Counted from the stretch's first letter, positions 13,251 to 24,205 are shown. The stretch is 64,000 nucleotides of DNA from Caprella mutica (GCA_947561585.1 CANNZV010001047.1:1-64000), one strand, 5' to 3'. Numbers and translations are program-made. The notes: generated by a model from the letters alone, not told the origin.

Positions 13251-14023
13251 GCAATACTGTACAACAAGAGTTTATAAAGCAATACTGTACAATAAGAGTT
13301 TATAAAGCAATACTGTTCAATAAGAGTTTATAAAGCAATACTGTACAATAAGAGTTTATAAAGCAATACTGTACAATAAGAGTTTATAAAGCAGTACTGT
13401 ACAATAAGAGTTTATAAAGCAATACTGTACAATAAGAGTTTATAAAGCAGTACTGTACAATAAGAGTTTATAAAGCAGTACTGTACAATAAGAGTTTATA
13501 AAGCAGTACTGTACAATAAGAGTTTATAAAGCAGTACTGTACAATAAGAGTTTATAAAGCAGTACTGTACAATAAGAGTTTATAAAGCAGTACTGTACAA
13601 TAAGAGTTTATAAAGCAGTACTGTACAATAAGAGTTTATAAAGCAGTACTGTACAATAAGAGTTTATAAAGCAGTACTGTACAATAAGAGTTTATAAAGC
13701 AATACTGTACAATTAGAGTTTATAAAGCAATACTGTACAATAAGAGTTTATAAAGCAATACTGTACAATAAGAGTTTATAAAGCAATACTGTTCAATAAG
13801 AGTTTATAAAGCAATACTGTACAATAAGAGTTTATAAAGCAATACTGTACAATAAGAGTTTATAAAGCAATACTGTACAATAAGAGTTTATAAAGCAATA
13901 CTGTACAATAAGAGTTTATATAGCAATACTGTACAACAAGAGTTTATAAAGCAATACTGTACAATAAGAGTTTATAAAGCAATACTGTACAATAAGAGTT
14001 TATAAAGCAATACTGTACAATAG
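13251..14023. repeat. 28-bp minisatellite with central variant block
   Basis: About 27 copies of a 28-bp unit, GCAATACTGTACAATAAGAG plus TTTATAAA. The copies from about 13390 to 13690 carry GCAGTACTG, while both flanks carry GCAATACTG. This points to a local block expansion inside an older array. Rare variants (caacaag near 13264 and 13936; ttcaataag near 13316 and 13794) occur on both sides, consistent with a segmental duplication. Confidence 0.96.
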
Positions 14024-14217
14024 CACTCTAAATTCTAACTGTTATTGAGTTATTTCAATTCTCTTTATAATAAAAGCAATAAACAAATAAAGATACAAGG
14101 GGCTAGACGGAGCAAGAGAAGAAGACAAATTGAATTTTCTCGCTGTCTCTTTGCAATAGGCAGTATACACTCCATGGAGCAGATTCTGCCTGTCTCTGCC
14201 AGTTAGTCCAAATAACA

Positions 14218-14402
14218 TTGAGACCTAATGTTGAGACATAATGTTGAGACATAATGTTGAGACATAATGTTGAGACATGATGTTGAGACATAATCTTGAG
14301 ACATAATGTTGAGACATAATGTTGAGACATGATGTTGAAACATAATGTTGAGACATGATGTTGAGACATGATGTTGAGACATAATGTTGAGACATGATGT
14401 TG
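14218..14402. repeat. 13-bp minisatellite
   Basis: About 14 copies of GTTGAGACATAAT, with gacatgat and gacataat variants. Minus-strand frames of 65 and 103 codons over it are repeat artefacts. Confidence 0.94.
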
Positions 14403-14510
14403 CCTGCTACACATTCTACCAATGGAAGTACAATTAGGGTAAAGGAACTATCTAATTTTCCTTAGTAAAGAGTATGAAATGATTTACCAGGTATGACCAA
14501 GGAAAGTTGG

Positions 14511-15708
14511 AAAATGATATACAGTATGGGCCACAAAAATGTTTCTGTTTTTCAAATACTTGTAAATCATTAGCCAATGGACGGAATAACTGCATTATGA
14601 TGTCTTTTTCTCCGCCTCTTATTGTACTATTAACAGGTAAAAACAATTTAGAACTGATGGACATAGTTTGAGAACAGGTGAGCAAAGAGTGAGGGTGATT
14701 ATTTTTGTCATTGCGCGAAGGTTATTCTTAGAGCTAACTCTGTGATTTTACTTACTAAAAGGCAGTGCATAAAAGGAAAATAATTATAATTGTAGACAAT
14801 ATAATAAAGGGTGCTTACACTTCCTCCTTGGAAACTATTTGGAAATTGAACAACTTAAGTGACATTTTGATCTCATTGAAGTTTTCACTATGAATATATT
14901 TTGTTCTTCGCTTGTTCATTGCATGGTTAAGGCCCGCTTCACACTTGCATTTTTAACAGCGCGGAAAAAAGCTCTTAATAAAATGTGTTTACACTTTTTT
15001 TTATCGCTGAAGGAAAAATCAGATTAAATTTTTACTTCAGCGATAACAAAAACGCAAGAATAACCTTCGCGCAATGACAAAAATAATCACCCTCACTCTT
15101 TGCTCACCTGTTCTTAAACTATGTCCATCAGTTCAGAAATGTTTTTACCTGTTGATAGTACAATAGAAGGCGGAGAAAAAGATACCAAGATACAGTTTTT
15201 TCGGTGACAGGACAATAACTCCCCGTGCAAAAAACCCCTCGTGGTCAAAAAAAAACCCCGTGCAATATACCCCCTGGACAAAAACCTCCCGTGCAATAAA
15301 CCCCCCGGACAAGAACCCCCAAGCAAAAAAACCCCGGAGCAAAAAACCCCCGTTCGATATAAATAGCCTAATTCAATTTTATTAATTTGTATTAATTTTT
15401 TATTAATAAAATCACTATATGTTATAAATATAAAGAGATATAGTGCACCTAGGGAGAGATGGGGGAGAGAAGGGGGAGAGAAGGGGAAGAGAAGGGGAAG
15501 AGATGGGGGAGAGGGGATGGGAGTTGTTTATGGGGGGGGGGGGTATTTGATCGGGGATTTATTGCACGAGGGATTTTTTTGACCGCGTGGGATATTTTGC
15601 ACGGGGGGTTATTGTCCTGGAATCAGTTTTTTCGTCCATCGGTTAACGATTTACAAGTATTTGAAAAATCAGAAACATTTTTGTGGCTCATACTGCAGAT
15701 ACACTTTT
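14511..15708. mobile_element. Long inverted-repeat element, right arm interrupted
   Basis: The left arm (14511-14729) is repeated in inverse orientation at 15056-15203 and again, after an interruption, at 15635-15708. Landmarks are CTTTGCTCACCTGTTCT, AACCTTCGCGCAATGAC and ATTTACAAGTATTTGAAAAA. The loop (14730-15055) has no open frame of note. The arms are about 85-90% alike by eye. This fits a non-autonomous DNA element with long terminal inverted repeats. The 420-bp insertion in the right arm is listed separately. No target duplication was made out, so the outer limits are approximate. Confidence 0.8.
15204..15623. mobile_element. Foldback-like element with modular inverted ends (copy 1)
   Basis: A 420-bp insertion flanked by the 11-bp direct repeat CAGTTTTTTCG (15193-15203 and 15624-15634). 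The undisturbed left arm of the host inverted repeat reads CAGTTATTCCG at the same place, so it serves as a near-empty site. Both ends begin close to CAGGACAATAAC. They continue inwards as inverted arrays of short modules of the type CCCCGTGCAATAAACC or CCCCTGGACAAAAACC, about 18 bp each, with at least six on the left. The core is AT-rich and then carries a GGGGAGAGA-type tract (15450-15530). No transposase. Frames of 65-84 codons here only reflect the modules. It resembles foldback elements, whose inverted repeats contain subrepeats; superfamily unknown. Confidence 0.78.
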
Positions 15709-16099
15709 CATGATGGTTGCCTTTCATCATTGAAATGCAAATGATTTTATATATCTTATGCAAATTAGCTAATGAATAACTATAAACCATAAACTATAAA
15801 ATACTTCCAATAAATAATTAAGACTACTAATAATAAAATAATCTATAAAAGAAAACAGTATATCGCTAATACTATTATTTATTAACAAATAATTGGCTTA
15901 ATTATTATACCATAATTTTTGGAAATAATATGGACAAATAAATAATAACTATTGTATTAAATATTTGTTATGTTTAATTTAAATACAATACAATACCTAT
16001 AGAATTAGCTTGCTTATGAAGGAGACTGAAAGAAACAAAATAATAAATATAAACATGGACGGAATATTTTAAAATATAAAATAAATTAAGTTAAATTCG
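15709..16099. other. AT-rich DNA, nothing recognised
   Basis: About 390 bases with no recognised feature. Confidence 0.5.
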
Positions 16100-16613
16100 T
16101 GCACTCGGTAGAGCGCATACCTCCACAACCGCTCATCCGTTTGCTACCAAAATCTAATCAACTGGTGATTGGATAGTGACCAATCTTGCCACCAAGTTTC
16201 ATGCAATTTGGTTTAAAACTTTTTGAGTTATTGAGTTTTAAATGACCTTGACCTTTGACCGGATCACTCCCAAAATTCTACCATATTGTTCCTGGACATT
16301 GTCCAATCGTTCCATCATATTTCAGATCATTTGGTTTAATACTTTTTGAAATGGCCTTGACCTTGATCTTTGACCTTTGACCTGATAGCTCCCAAAATAT
16401 AACAAATTGTCCCTGTATATATTGACCAATCTTCCAACCAAGTTTCATGCAATATATGGCTAAATACTTTTTGAGTTGTAAATGACCATGACCTTGACCT
16501 TTACACTTTTTCAGCTAAGCGAATAACAAGATGATAAATAATTAAATAAATAAATAAATATATAAATAAATAAATGCCGTCAATAATATAACCTTCTCGC
16601 ATTCTGCGAAGGT
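16100..16613 (+). mobile_element. Dispersed AGGTCA-rich repeat, copy 1
   Basis: Begins GTGCACTCGGTAGAGCGCAT and ends in the imperfect hairpin ACCTTCTCGCATTCTGCGAAGGT region at 16591-16613. The body has several similar subunits: a TTTCATGCAATTTGGT-type block, then TACTTTTTGAGTT, then a cluster of TGACCT/TGACCTT half-sites (16243-16260, 16353-16385, 16483-16503). Related copies lie at 18217, 45947 (inverted) and 58655. The start resembles a tRNA A-box, which would suit a SINE head, but I see no well-placed B-box. The 3' hairpin would also suit a Helitron-like element. No coding capacity. Confidence 0.82.
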
Positions 16614-16967
16614 AATTAAATAATAACAGATTCATGAATTAGTAAAAAATTATTCTAAAATATATATTTTTCAACCGATAAAATATGTATAAGGATTATC
16701 GTTTTTACTAATCAATTACCAGTGTTAAAGTATTATAAATACATGTAGAACAGTGTATTTAATTAAAAGAGACTTCTATTTAAGTTCTGTTTAAGAAAGA
16801 ATAGCAGTAAATTGGCATCCTACAGTCGGCCTGCCACTTCACCAATTTACAGCAGTGCACAATTTGAGAGAAGAACAGAGAGAATTTTGTTGTGTTTCGA
16901 TACCAGTGAAGTGACGGGAGATGAAGAGTCAACTAACCGAAATAATTTGGCCAATTAGGGGTGACCA

Positions 16968-17418
16968 ATGGAGAGAAATGAAGAGGGGGGAGAGAAGGGG
17001 GAAGAGAAGGGGGTGAGAAGGGGGTGACCAATGGAGAGAAATGAAGAGGGGGGAGAGAAAGGGGAGAAAAGGGGGGGGGGAGAAATGGGAGAGAAATGGG
17101 AGAGAAATGAAGAGGGGGGAAGAGGGGGAGAAAGGAGTGAGAAGGGGGAGAGAAGGGGGAGAGAAGGGGGTGAGAAGGGGGAGAGAAATGAAGAGGGGAG
17201 GGAGAAGGAGGAGATAAAGGGGTGAGAAGGGGGAGAGAAGGGGGGAGAAGGGGAAGAAGGGGGAGAAGGGAGGAGAAGGGGAAGAGAAGGGGGAGAGAAG
17301 GGGAAGAGAAGGGGGGGGAGAGAAATGAAGAGGAGGGGGAAAGGGGGAGAGAAAGGGGTGAGAAGAGGGAGAGAAGGTGGGGGGGGGGAGAAGGGAAGAG
17401 AATGGGGAGAGAAGGTAT
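16968..17418. repeat. Polypurine GGGGAGAGAAG tract
   Basis: About 450 bases of almost pure G and A on the plus strand, built from GGGGAGAGAAG and GAAATGAAGAGG modules. Long frames on both strands (up to 200 codons) come from this composition alone. Such strand-asymmetric mirror-like purine runs can form triplex (H-DNA). Confidence 0.93.
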
Positions 17419-18216
17419 TCACAGCGTAAAATTGACAATTACTCTTTTTTCCGATGGTATCTATATAGACTGAATGACAATTCAGCAATGTATAAAATAC
17501 TGTACTGCATTTTTGAACCATAAATTTATTTTTACTGTTTTCCAGCACAATTTTCATATTTTCAATGAAATGTGTAATTTTATTTTAGGAAATGTGATTT
17601 TAACGAAATATTCTGTTCCATCAGTTTGTCCAAATATTTTCTGTTGGTTTATCAAATTATTTATGATAAATAACTTCCAAAGTTCAGATTACACCTTCAT
17701 TATTGTGCATAAATGAATAAGAAGAATAAATAAATATTAATTACCATCCATTGACAAGAAGTTTATATAAACATTTTTTATCAAAAGCTTTTCTATATAC
17801 TCTAATTAAATGATTCACAAAACAATTTTTGGACACCATTTAATTTATTTTCTCAATACGATATACATTTACAATATAAATATATCAAATAATAAGAATT
17901 ACATTCATGAAATTGAATTAATTTGATATTGAAACATTTAATTAACTACTATATATAATAAATCAATTTGAATTTTCGGAAGCATCATAAATGTAACTAG
18001 CAAATTATTCCCATTGAGTAGGACTTGACGATCATCAACATCAGGAGGCATTGCTAATACACCGATATTATTAACTATAAAATAACTATTTAATTCATAG
18101 GACATGCAGATGAGCATCTTATATTAGACGTTATTAATATTATATGAGGAGTAGAGGGATGGGGGTATCTACGTGCAATAATAGCTACAGTAGCTATTAC
18201 AATAGTAATTATAACA
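17419..18216. other. AT-rich DNA, no supported gene
   Basis: An 80-codon plus frame at 17474-17716 has no recognisable similarity. Nothing else noted. Confidence 0.5.
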
Positions 18217-18467
18217 GGGCACTCGTAGAGTACATACCTTCCCCACCGCTTATAAATGATATTGAACATCCGAAATTCCTTGAGTTAAAAGGGAACTTGA
18301 ACTTTGACCCGATTGCTGCCAAAATCTAACCAATTGGTTCCTGGATATTGGTTCCAATCGTCCCATGAAATTTCAGGCAATTTGATTGGATTCTTTTTAA
18401 GTTTTGCGAAAAACAAGATAACAAATAAATCAGATAAAAACATAACCGTCCACAATTTTGCAAAGAT
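18217..18467 (+). mobile_element. Dispersed AGGTCA repeat, short copy 2
   Basis: Starts GGGCACTCGTAGAGTACATA, matching the head of the 16.1-kb and 58.6-kb copies. It ends near CCGTCCACAATTTTGCAAAG, a decayed form of the terminal hairpin. Only one receptor-like motif is left (GAACTTTGACCCGAT near 18299). Much of the middle present in the 16.1-kb copy is missing. Frames of 61-73 codons over it are not supported. Confidence 0.72.
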
Positions 18468-19454
18468 AAAAATAACGTTCAATACAAACATGACGACATC
18501 GAAACATGTGATAGTAATTAATTAATACAGTCAAAAAAATATATTGTAAAAAAAGTAATTTGTTTATGCCTTTTCAGTCAAGTTTTGTTTATTAATCACT
18601 GTGATCAAATTGCTTATTCATATTAAGCTGAAAAAAAATCTTTTGCATACTAATAACTAGTGCTAAAATTGCCTAGCCGGTTGAGAGTGACAGTACACTG
18701 TAGGTAGAGTCTTCAGAGGGACTGTACACCATTACAAACTAATTTGAGGGTTAATGAAGGTTATAATTACCTTCCTCAGCACCTTGTCACCTTTCCTATC
18801 AAAGAAAAAGGTGAAACATCTAAATATTGATTTGGAGAAGACTTTTAAGCATCAGCGAAAATATTTTTGTACAGTTAATACGTTTTATAAATATACTACA
18901 TTTTATTAGTATGCTAAATGGCACCTAAAGCAATTCAATGATATTATTAAACTATATATACATATATACCACATTGATAACTATACTATGTATATTGATA
19001 GGATAGATTATTTGGAAAATATACAATTAGAAGATCTTTCAAATATTTATTACCTTTAATTTTGCCTGAAGTAAATATTCTTTATATATTATTTCATATA
19101 TTTTGTATAGTATATCATAGTAATATATATTACCAATTAATACTATAAATTCCTATAATTTATAAACCATTTCAATGACACTAGACCGTATAGTGTGAAT
19201 ATAGGTATTTAAATTTTAGATATTTGAAGTCTTTAATAGGAATAGTAAAACATAGGAATACAATTTCTTTATAAGAATACATAATTATTCAACGTACAAT
19301 ACTGTTGAATAGTAATTATGTTTGATGTATAAATTTAGTGTGTAAATAATGTTTATTTGAACTCTATTTCTCTATTGAAATACAAAATGGATAGAAATAA
19401 TGTGGTAAATTTTCTTCAAATAAATAATCTCTTTCTGCAATGATCATATAGATT
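18468..19454. other. AT-rich DNA, nothing recognised
   Basis: No open frame, array or element end stands out in this stretch of about 990 bases. Confidence 0.5.
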
Positions 19455-21624
19455 CCAATGGTTTGTAGATCATTTTTCAGGTTTGTAGATCATTTCCAAT
19501 GGTTTGTAGATCATTTCCAATGGTCTGTAGATCATTTCCAATGGTTTGTAGATCATTTCCAATGGTCTGTAGATCATTTCCAATGGTTTGTAGATCATTT
19601 CCAATGGTCTGTAGATCATTTCCAATGGTCTGTAGATCATTTCCAATGGTTTGTAGATCATTTCCAATGGTTTGTAGATCATTTCCAATGGTTTGTAGAT
19701 CATTTCCAATGGTCTGTAGATCATTTCCAATGGTTTGTAGATCATTTCCAATGGTCTGTAGATCATTTCCAATGGTTTGTAGATCATTTCCAATGGTTTG
19801 TAGATCATTTCCAATGGTTTGTAGATCATTTCCAATGGTCTGTAGATCATTTCCAATGGTTTGTAGATCATTTCCAGCGGTTTGTAGATCATTTCCAATG
19901 GTTTGTAGATCATTTCCAATGGTCTGTAGATCATTTCCAATGGTTTGTAGATCATTTCCAATGGTTTGTAGATCATTTCCAATGGTCTGTAGATCATTTC
20001 CAATGGTTTGTAGATCATTTCCAATGGTTTGTAGATCATTTCCAATGGTCTGTAGATCATTTCTAATGGTTTGTAGATCATTTCCAATGGTTTGTAGATC
20101 ATTTCCAATGGTTTGTAGATCATTTCCAATGGTCTGTAGATCATTTCTAATGGTTTGTAGATCATTTCCAATGGTTTGTAGATCATTTCCAATGGTCTGT
20201 AGATCATTTCCAATGGCTTGTAGATCATTTCCAATGGTCTGTAGATCATTTCCAATGGTCTGTAGATCATTTCCAATGGTTTGTAGATCATTTCCAATGG
20301 TTTGTAGATCACTTCCAATGGTCTGTAGATCATTTCCAATGGTTTGTAGATCATTTCCAATGGTCTGTAGATCATTTCAAATGGCTTGTAGATCATTTCC
20401 AATGGCTTGTAGATCATTTCCAATGGTCTGTAGATCATTTCCAATGGTCTGTAGATCATTTCCAATGGTTTGTAGATCATTTCCAATGGTTTGTAGATCA
20501 TTTCCAATGGTCTGTAGATCATTCCCAATGGTTTGTAGATCATTTCCAATGGTCTGTAGATCATTTCCAATGGTTTGTAGATCATTTCCAATGGTTTGTA
20601 GATCATTTCCAATGGTTTGTAGATCATTTCCAATGATTTGTAGATCATTTCCAATGGTTTGTAGATAATTTCCAATGGTTTGTAGATCATTTCCAATGGT
20701 TTGTAGATCATTTCCAATGGTTTGTAGATCATTTCCAATGGTTTGTAGATCATTTCCAATGGTTTGTAGATCATTTCCAATGTTTTGTAGATCATTTCCA
20801 ATGGTCTGTAGATCATTTCCAATGGTTTGTAGATCATTTCCAATGTTTTGTAGATCATTTCCAATGGTTTGTTGATCATTTCCAATGGTTTGTAGATCAT
20901 TTCCAATAGTCTGTAGATCATTTCCAATGGTTTGTAGATCATTTCCAATGGTCTGTAGATCATTTCCAATGGTTTGTAGATCATTTCCAATGGCTTGTAG
21001 ATCATTTCCAATGGTCTGTAGATCATTTCCAATGGTCTGTAGATCATTTCCAATGGTTTGTAGATCATTTCCAATGGTTTGTAGATCATTTCCAATGGTC
21101 TGTAGATCATTTCCAATGGTCTGTAGATCATTTCCAATGGTTTGTAGGTCATTTCCAATGGTTTGTAGATCATTTCCAATGGTCTGTAGATCATTTCCAA
21201 TGGTCTGTAGATCATTTCCAATGGTTTGTAGGTCATTTCCAATGGTTTGTAGATCATTTCCAATGGTCTGTAGATCATTTCCAATGGTTTGTAGATCATT
21301 TCCAAGGGTTTGTAGATCATTTCCAATGGTCTGTAGATCATTTCCAATGGTTTGTAGATCATTTCCAATGGTCTGTAGATCATTTCCAATGGTCTGTAGA
21401 TCATTTCCAATGGTCTGTAGATCATTTCCAATGGTCTGTAGATCATTTCCAATGGTCTGTAGTTCATTTCCAATGGCTTGTAGATCATTTCCAATGGTCT
21501 GTAGATCATTTCCAATGGTCTGTAGATCATTTCCAATGGCTTGTAGATCATTTTCAATGGTCTGTAGATCATTTCCAATATTTTGTAGATCATTTCCAAT
21601 GGTTTGTAGATCATTTCCAATGGC
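19455..21624. repeat. Large 21-bp minisatellite (about 103 copies)
   Basis: About 103 copies of GTTTGTAGATCATTTCCAATG with a GTTTG/GTCTG dimorphism and a few private changes. The unit is 7 codons long and lacks stops in several frames. A 716-codon minus frame (heptapeptide MIYKPLE/MIYRPLE) and plus frames up to 389 codons (MVCRSFP) are therefore open at the same time. The main variant changes Lys to Arg in the minus frame, and other variants hit codon positions without preference. Nothing argues for selection on a protein. Every unit holds a GATC site. Confidence 0.97.
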
Positions 21625-22584
21625 TAGATCTTAACACATTGATCTTATTATCGCAGCGATCTGTTGGAATGGGAATATTCCTTTGATCAATCATGAGGTA
21701 AGATCTGGAATAGCTGTTCCAACCCTGTACTGCCTCTCACAGAGTGATGGCACAGTCACCTTTGATATGGTAACTAATTAACTAATGCACTGAGTTATTA
21801 ATTAAATTGTAGTACAGCATATAGTGCACAGGGTAGCACTATAGAAAAACATTTGCTATCATTATGTGGCAATGCATCATTACTAGGTTGGGAATATATT
21901 ATTGTGGTTATGATTAGAAAGAATTAATTAAAAATAATTCTAAGTAATGAAATAATACTTTCTATCTAATTTATTTTTTAAGGTGCACCGAAAATTGGGC
22001 CCAGGACAATTGGCCCATACAATTGGGCCCTCCGACAATTGTGCGCAAAGAAATTGGGCCCACGACAATTGGGCTCAAAAACAATCAAGCCCAGAAAAAA
22101 ATTGGACAAAAGACACAATGAAGAAGTGTTACCTTGTTATTACTAGGTAAGTGACAATATTATCTTTGAAATATGCTTTATATTCTCTAAAATTTGCTTA
22201 TATTTTTTAATTCGATTGATATACTTGATAAGGTGTATATTAGCAAGCCCATTAAATCACATTTGGATGCTAATCTCATGTTTCAATGTAATGAAAATCT
22301 TTGAAGTATTTATATAAGTCGTATTGTTTTGAATCATGTCATGTGGATCCAATGTGTAGTGTACATCGTCTGACAAAGACAAATATTTAGTAAAAACTGG
22401 GTAAATTTTAAAGGTTATAAATTTCATTGAACAGTTGTTTGAACAGTTATTGGTATAAAATGAGTTTATGAGAATACATTTTGTAATAATAATTCATAAA
22501 CCTTTTCAATATTGAACACTAAACGGGCTTCAAAAAATTCTAATTAACTTTGATTCAATTTGTATGTTCTAATAATTTCGGCCT

Positions 22585-22700
22585 AGCTAAAATACCTATA
22601 TTTTTATTTTCTTTTGTTTCTTCATCTAAAATACCTATATTCTTATTTTCTTTTGTTTCTTCATCTGAAATAGCTACATTCTTATTTTTTATTGGTTACA
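22585..22700. repeat. 39-bp direct repeat
   Basis: Two full copies and part of a third of a 39-bp T-rich unit containing AAAATACCTATATT and TTTTGTTTCTTCATCT, inside the foldback-like element. Confidence 0.85.
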
Positions 22701-22859
22701 TCCTAATTCATTCATTTCACAGGAGTTCACTATATGGAGGTACTGTAACTAGGAAATTTGTTCCTTACATGTCCTATCTCAGTACAGAAAATAATTTTAG
22801 TTCAAAAGAATGATAGTATTTATTCGTGAAAAGAGTATTTTCTATTAAAAAATATTTAT

Positions 22860-23190
22860 TTTTCATAACGAGAACATTTTTTTTCATAACGAGAATATTT
22901 ATTTTTCATAACGAGAATATTTATTTTTCATAACGAGAATATTTATTTTTCATAACGAGAATATTTATTTTTCATAACGAGAATATTTATTTTTCATAAC
23001 GAGAATATTTATTTTTCATAACGAGAATATTTATTTTTCATAACGAGAATATTTATTTTTCATAACGAGAATATTTATTTTTCATAACGAGAATATTTAT
23101 TTTTCATAACGAGAATATTTATTTTTCATAACGAGAATATTTATTTTTCATAACGAGAATATTTATTTTTCATAACGAGAATATTTATTT
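22860..23190. repeat. 22-bp minisatellite inside a mobile element
   Basis: Fifteen nearly perfect copies of a 22-bp unit (ATTTATTTTTCATAACGAGA with two more bases). Only the first copy or two vary. It lies in the core of the foldback-like element, so it travelled with it or arose after insertion. Confidence 0.95.
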
Positions 23191-23489
23191 CATGTAAGGA
23201 ATATTCTTTATTTTAAATATGCTCAAGACTATATTTTTATACAAAACGCATATTGTCACAACCCTAGTTATTACATTAGCAATGGTCTTTAATTAAGTTA
23301 ATACAGTAAACTCTTGAAAAAATTAATAAATAATATAATTGTCTAGGGGCCCGATTGTCGTGGGCTCAATTGTTTTGGGGCCCAATTGTCTGGGGCTCAA
23401 TCGTCGTGGGGCCTAATTGTCTTGGGTCCAATTGTCGGCGGGCCTTATTGTCGGGGCTCAAGACAACTGTCGGTCCACGATTTTTTAAG

Positions 23490-24205
23490 TTTATAAGAAA
23501 AGAAATTAGACCATGTTACCAAATACACACATTTGAATTGATAAACCTATGTAACCCCTTCATATAAATACTATATTTGCAGGCAGTTCTACTGTCTCTA
23601 TGTACATTGTTTCTCTCTAACAATAATGGCAATTTAGCGAACAATAAATGAAGTGTTTACTAACAATCCAAATCTGTGAGTCCTTTGTTCGTTAAGTACT
23701 ATGATGTGTATAGCACTAGGAGGTAACCATTCAATGAATATTATACACTAAAGTATTGAAGAGGTAATGGAGATGTGAAATATATATCTATTTATACATT
23801 TATTCAGTAGTTAACCATGAGGTGTAATGTAATCAAATAATGACATTAAATAAATTAGGTATGAAATAGATGGTTTATATTTAATATTAAACTATGTGTT
23901 TAAGGGATATTATTGATGTTTACATGCATAATAGAATTATTTATGACTTATTGGTAAGTAAAGGAATTATAATTCATGAAGTTTTCTTACTTCTCGTGTT
24001 AAATAAATGATACCTGAACCTACCATTAATTTAGAAATAGTTTGGTATAGAGTTCCGTTTTCAGCCTTTCGGAGCATTTGACATATAAACGATTAGTGAC
24101 GATTGCGGTGAAAATTAATCGTTTTTATCGTTATAGTACAACATAATTTCTTTATTTATCGTCTGTATTTTTGTCGGAAGAGTCCGACAAAACACGATAG
24201 ACTAA
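23490..24205. other. AT-rich DNA, nothing recognised
   Basis: No credible frame or element end. A short GC-balanced patch around 24050-24190 has no identifiable content. Confidence 0.5.

Larger units (their letters stand above)
21983..23479. mobile_element. Foldback-like element with modular inverted ends (copy 2)
   Basis: Flanked by the perfect 10-bp direct repeat ATTTTTTAAG (21973-21982 and 23480-23489). The left end reads GTGCACCGAAAATTGGG. The right end, reverse-complemented, reads CGTGGACCGACAGTTG. Inwards both ends are inverted arrays of modules such as GACAATTGGGCCC (left to about 22090; right from about 23340). The interior holds a 39-bp direct repeat (22585-22700) and a 22-bp minisatellite (22860-23190). 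An 87-codon frame (22550-22813) covers the 39-bp repeat and is not recognisable. No transposase, so it would move only with help from another element. Confidence 0.83.

Noticed and set aside
16091..16170. A tRNA gene at the GGTAGAGCGC motif
   Set aside because: No acceptor stem, anticodon arm or B-box at proper spacing; it is the head of a dispersed repeat.
17031..17557. Proline/serine-rich and glycine/arginine/glutamate-rich proteins at 17 kb
   Set aside because: Direct products of a polypurine/polypyrimidine tract, open on both strands.
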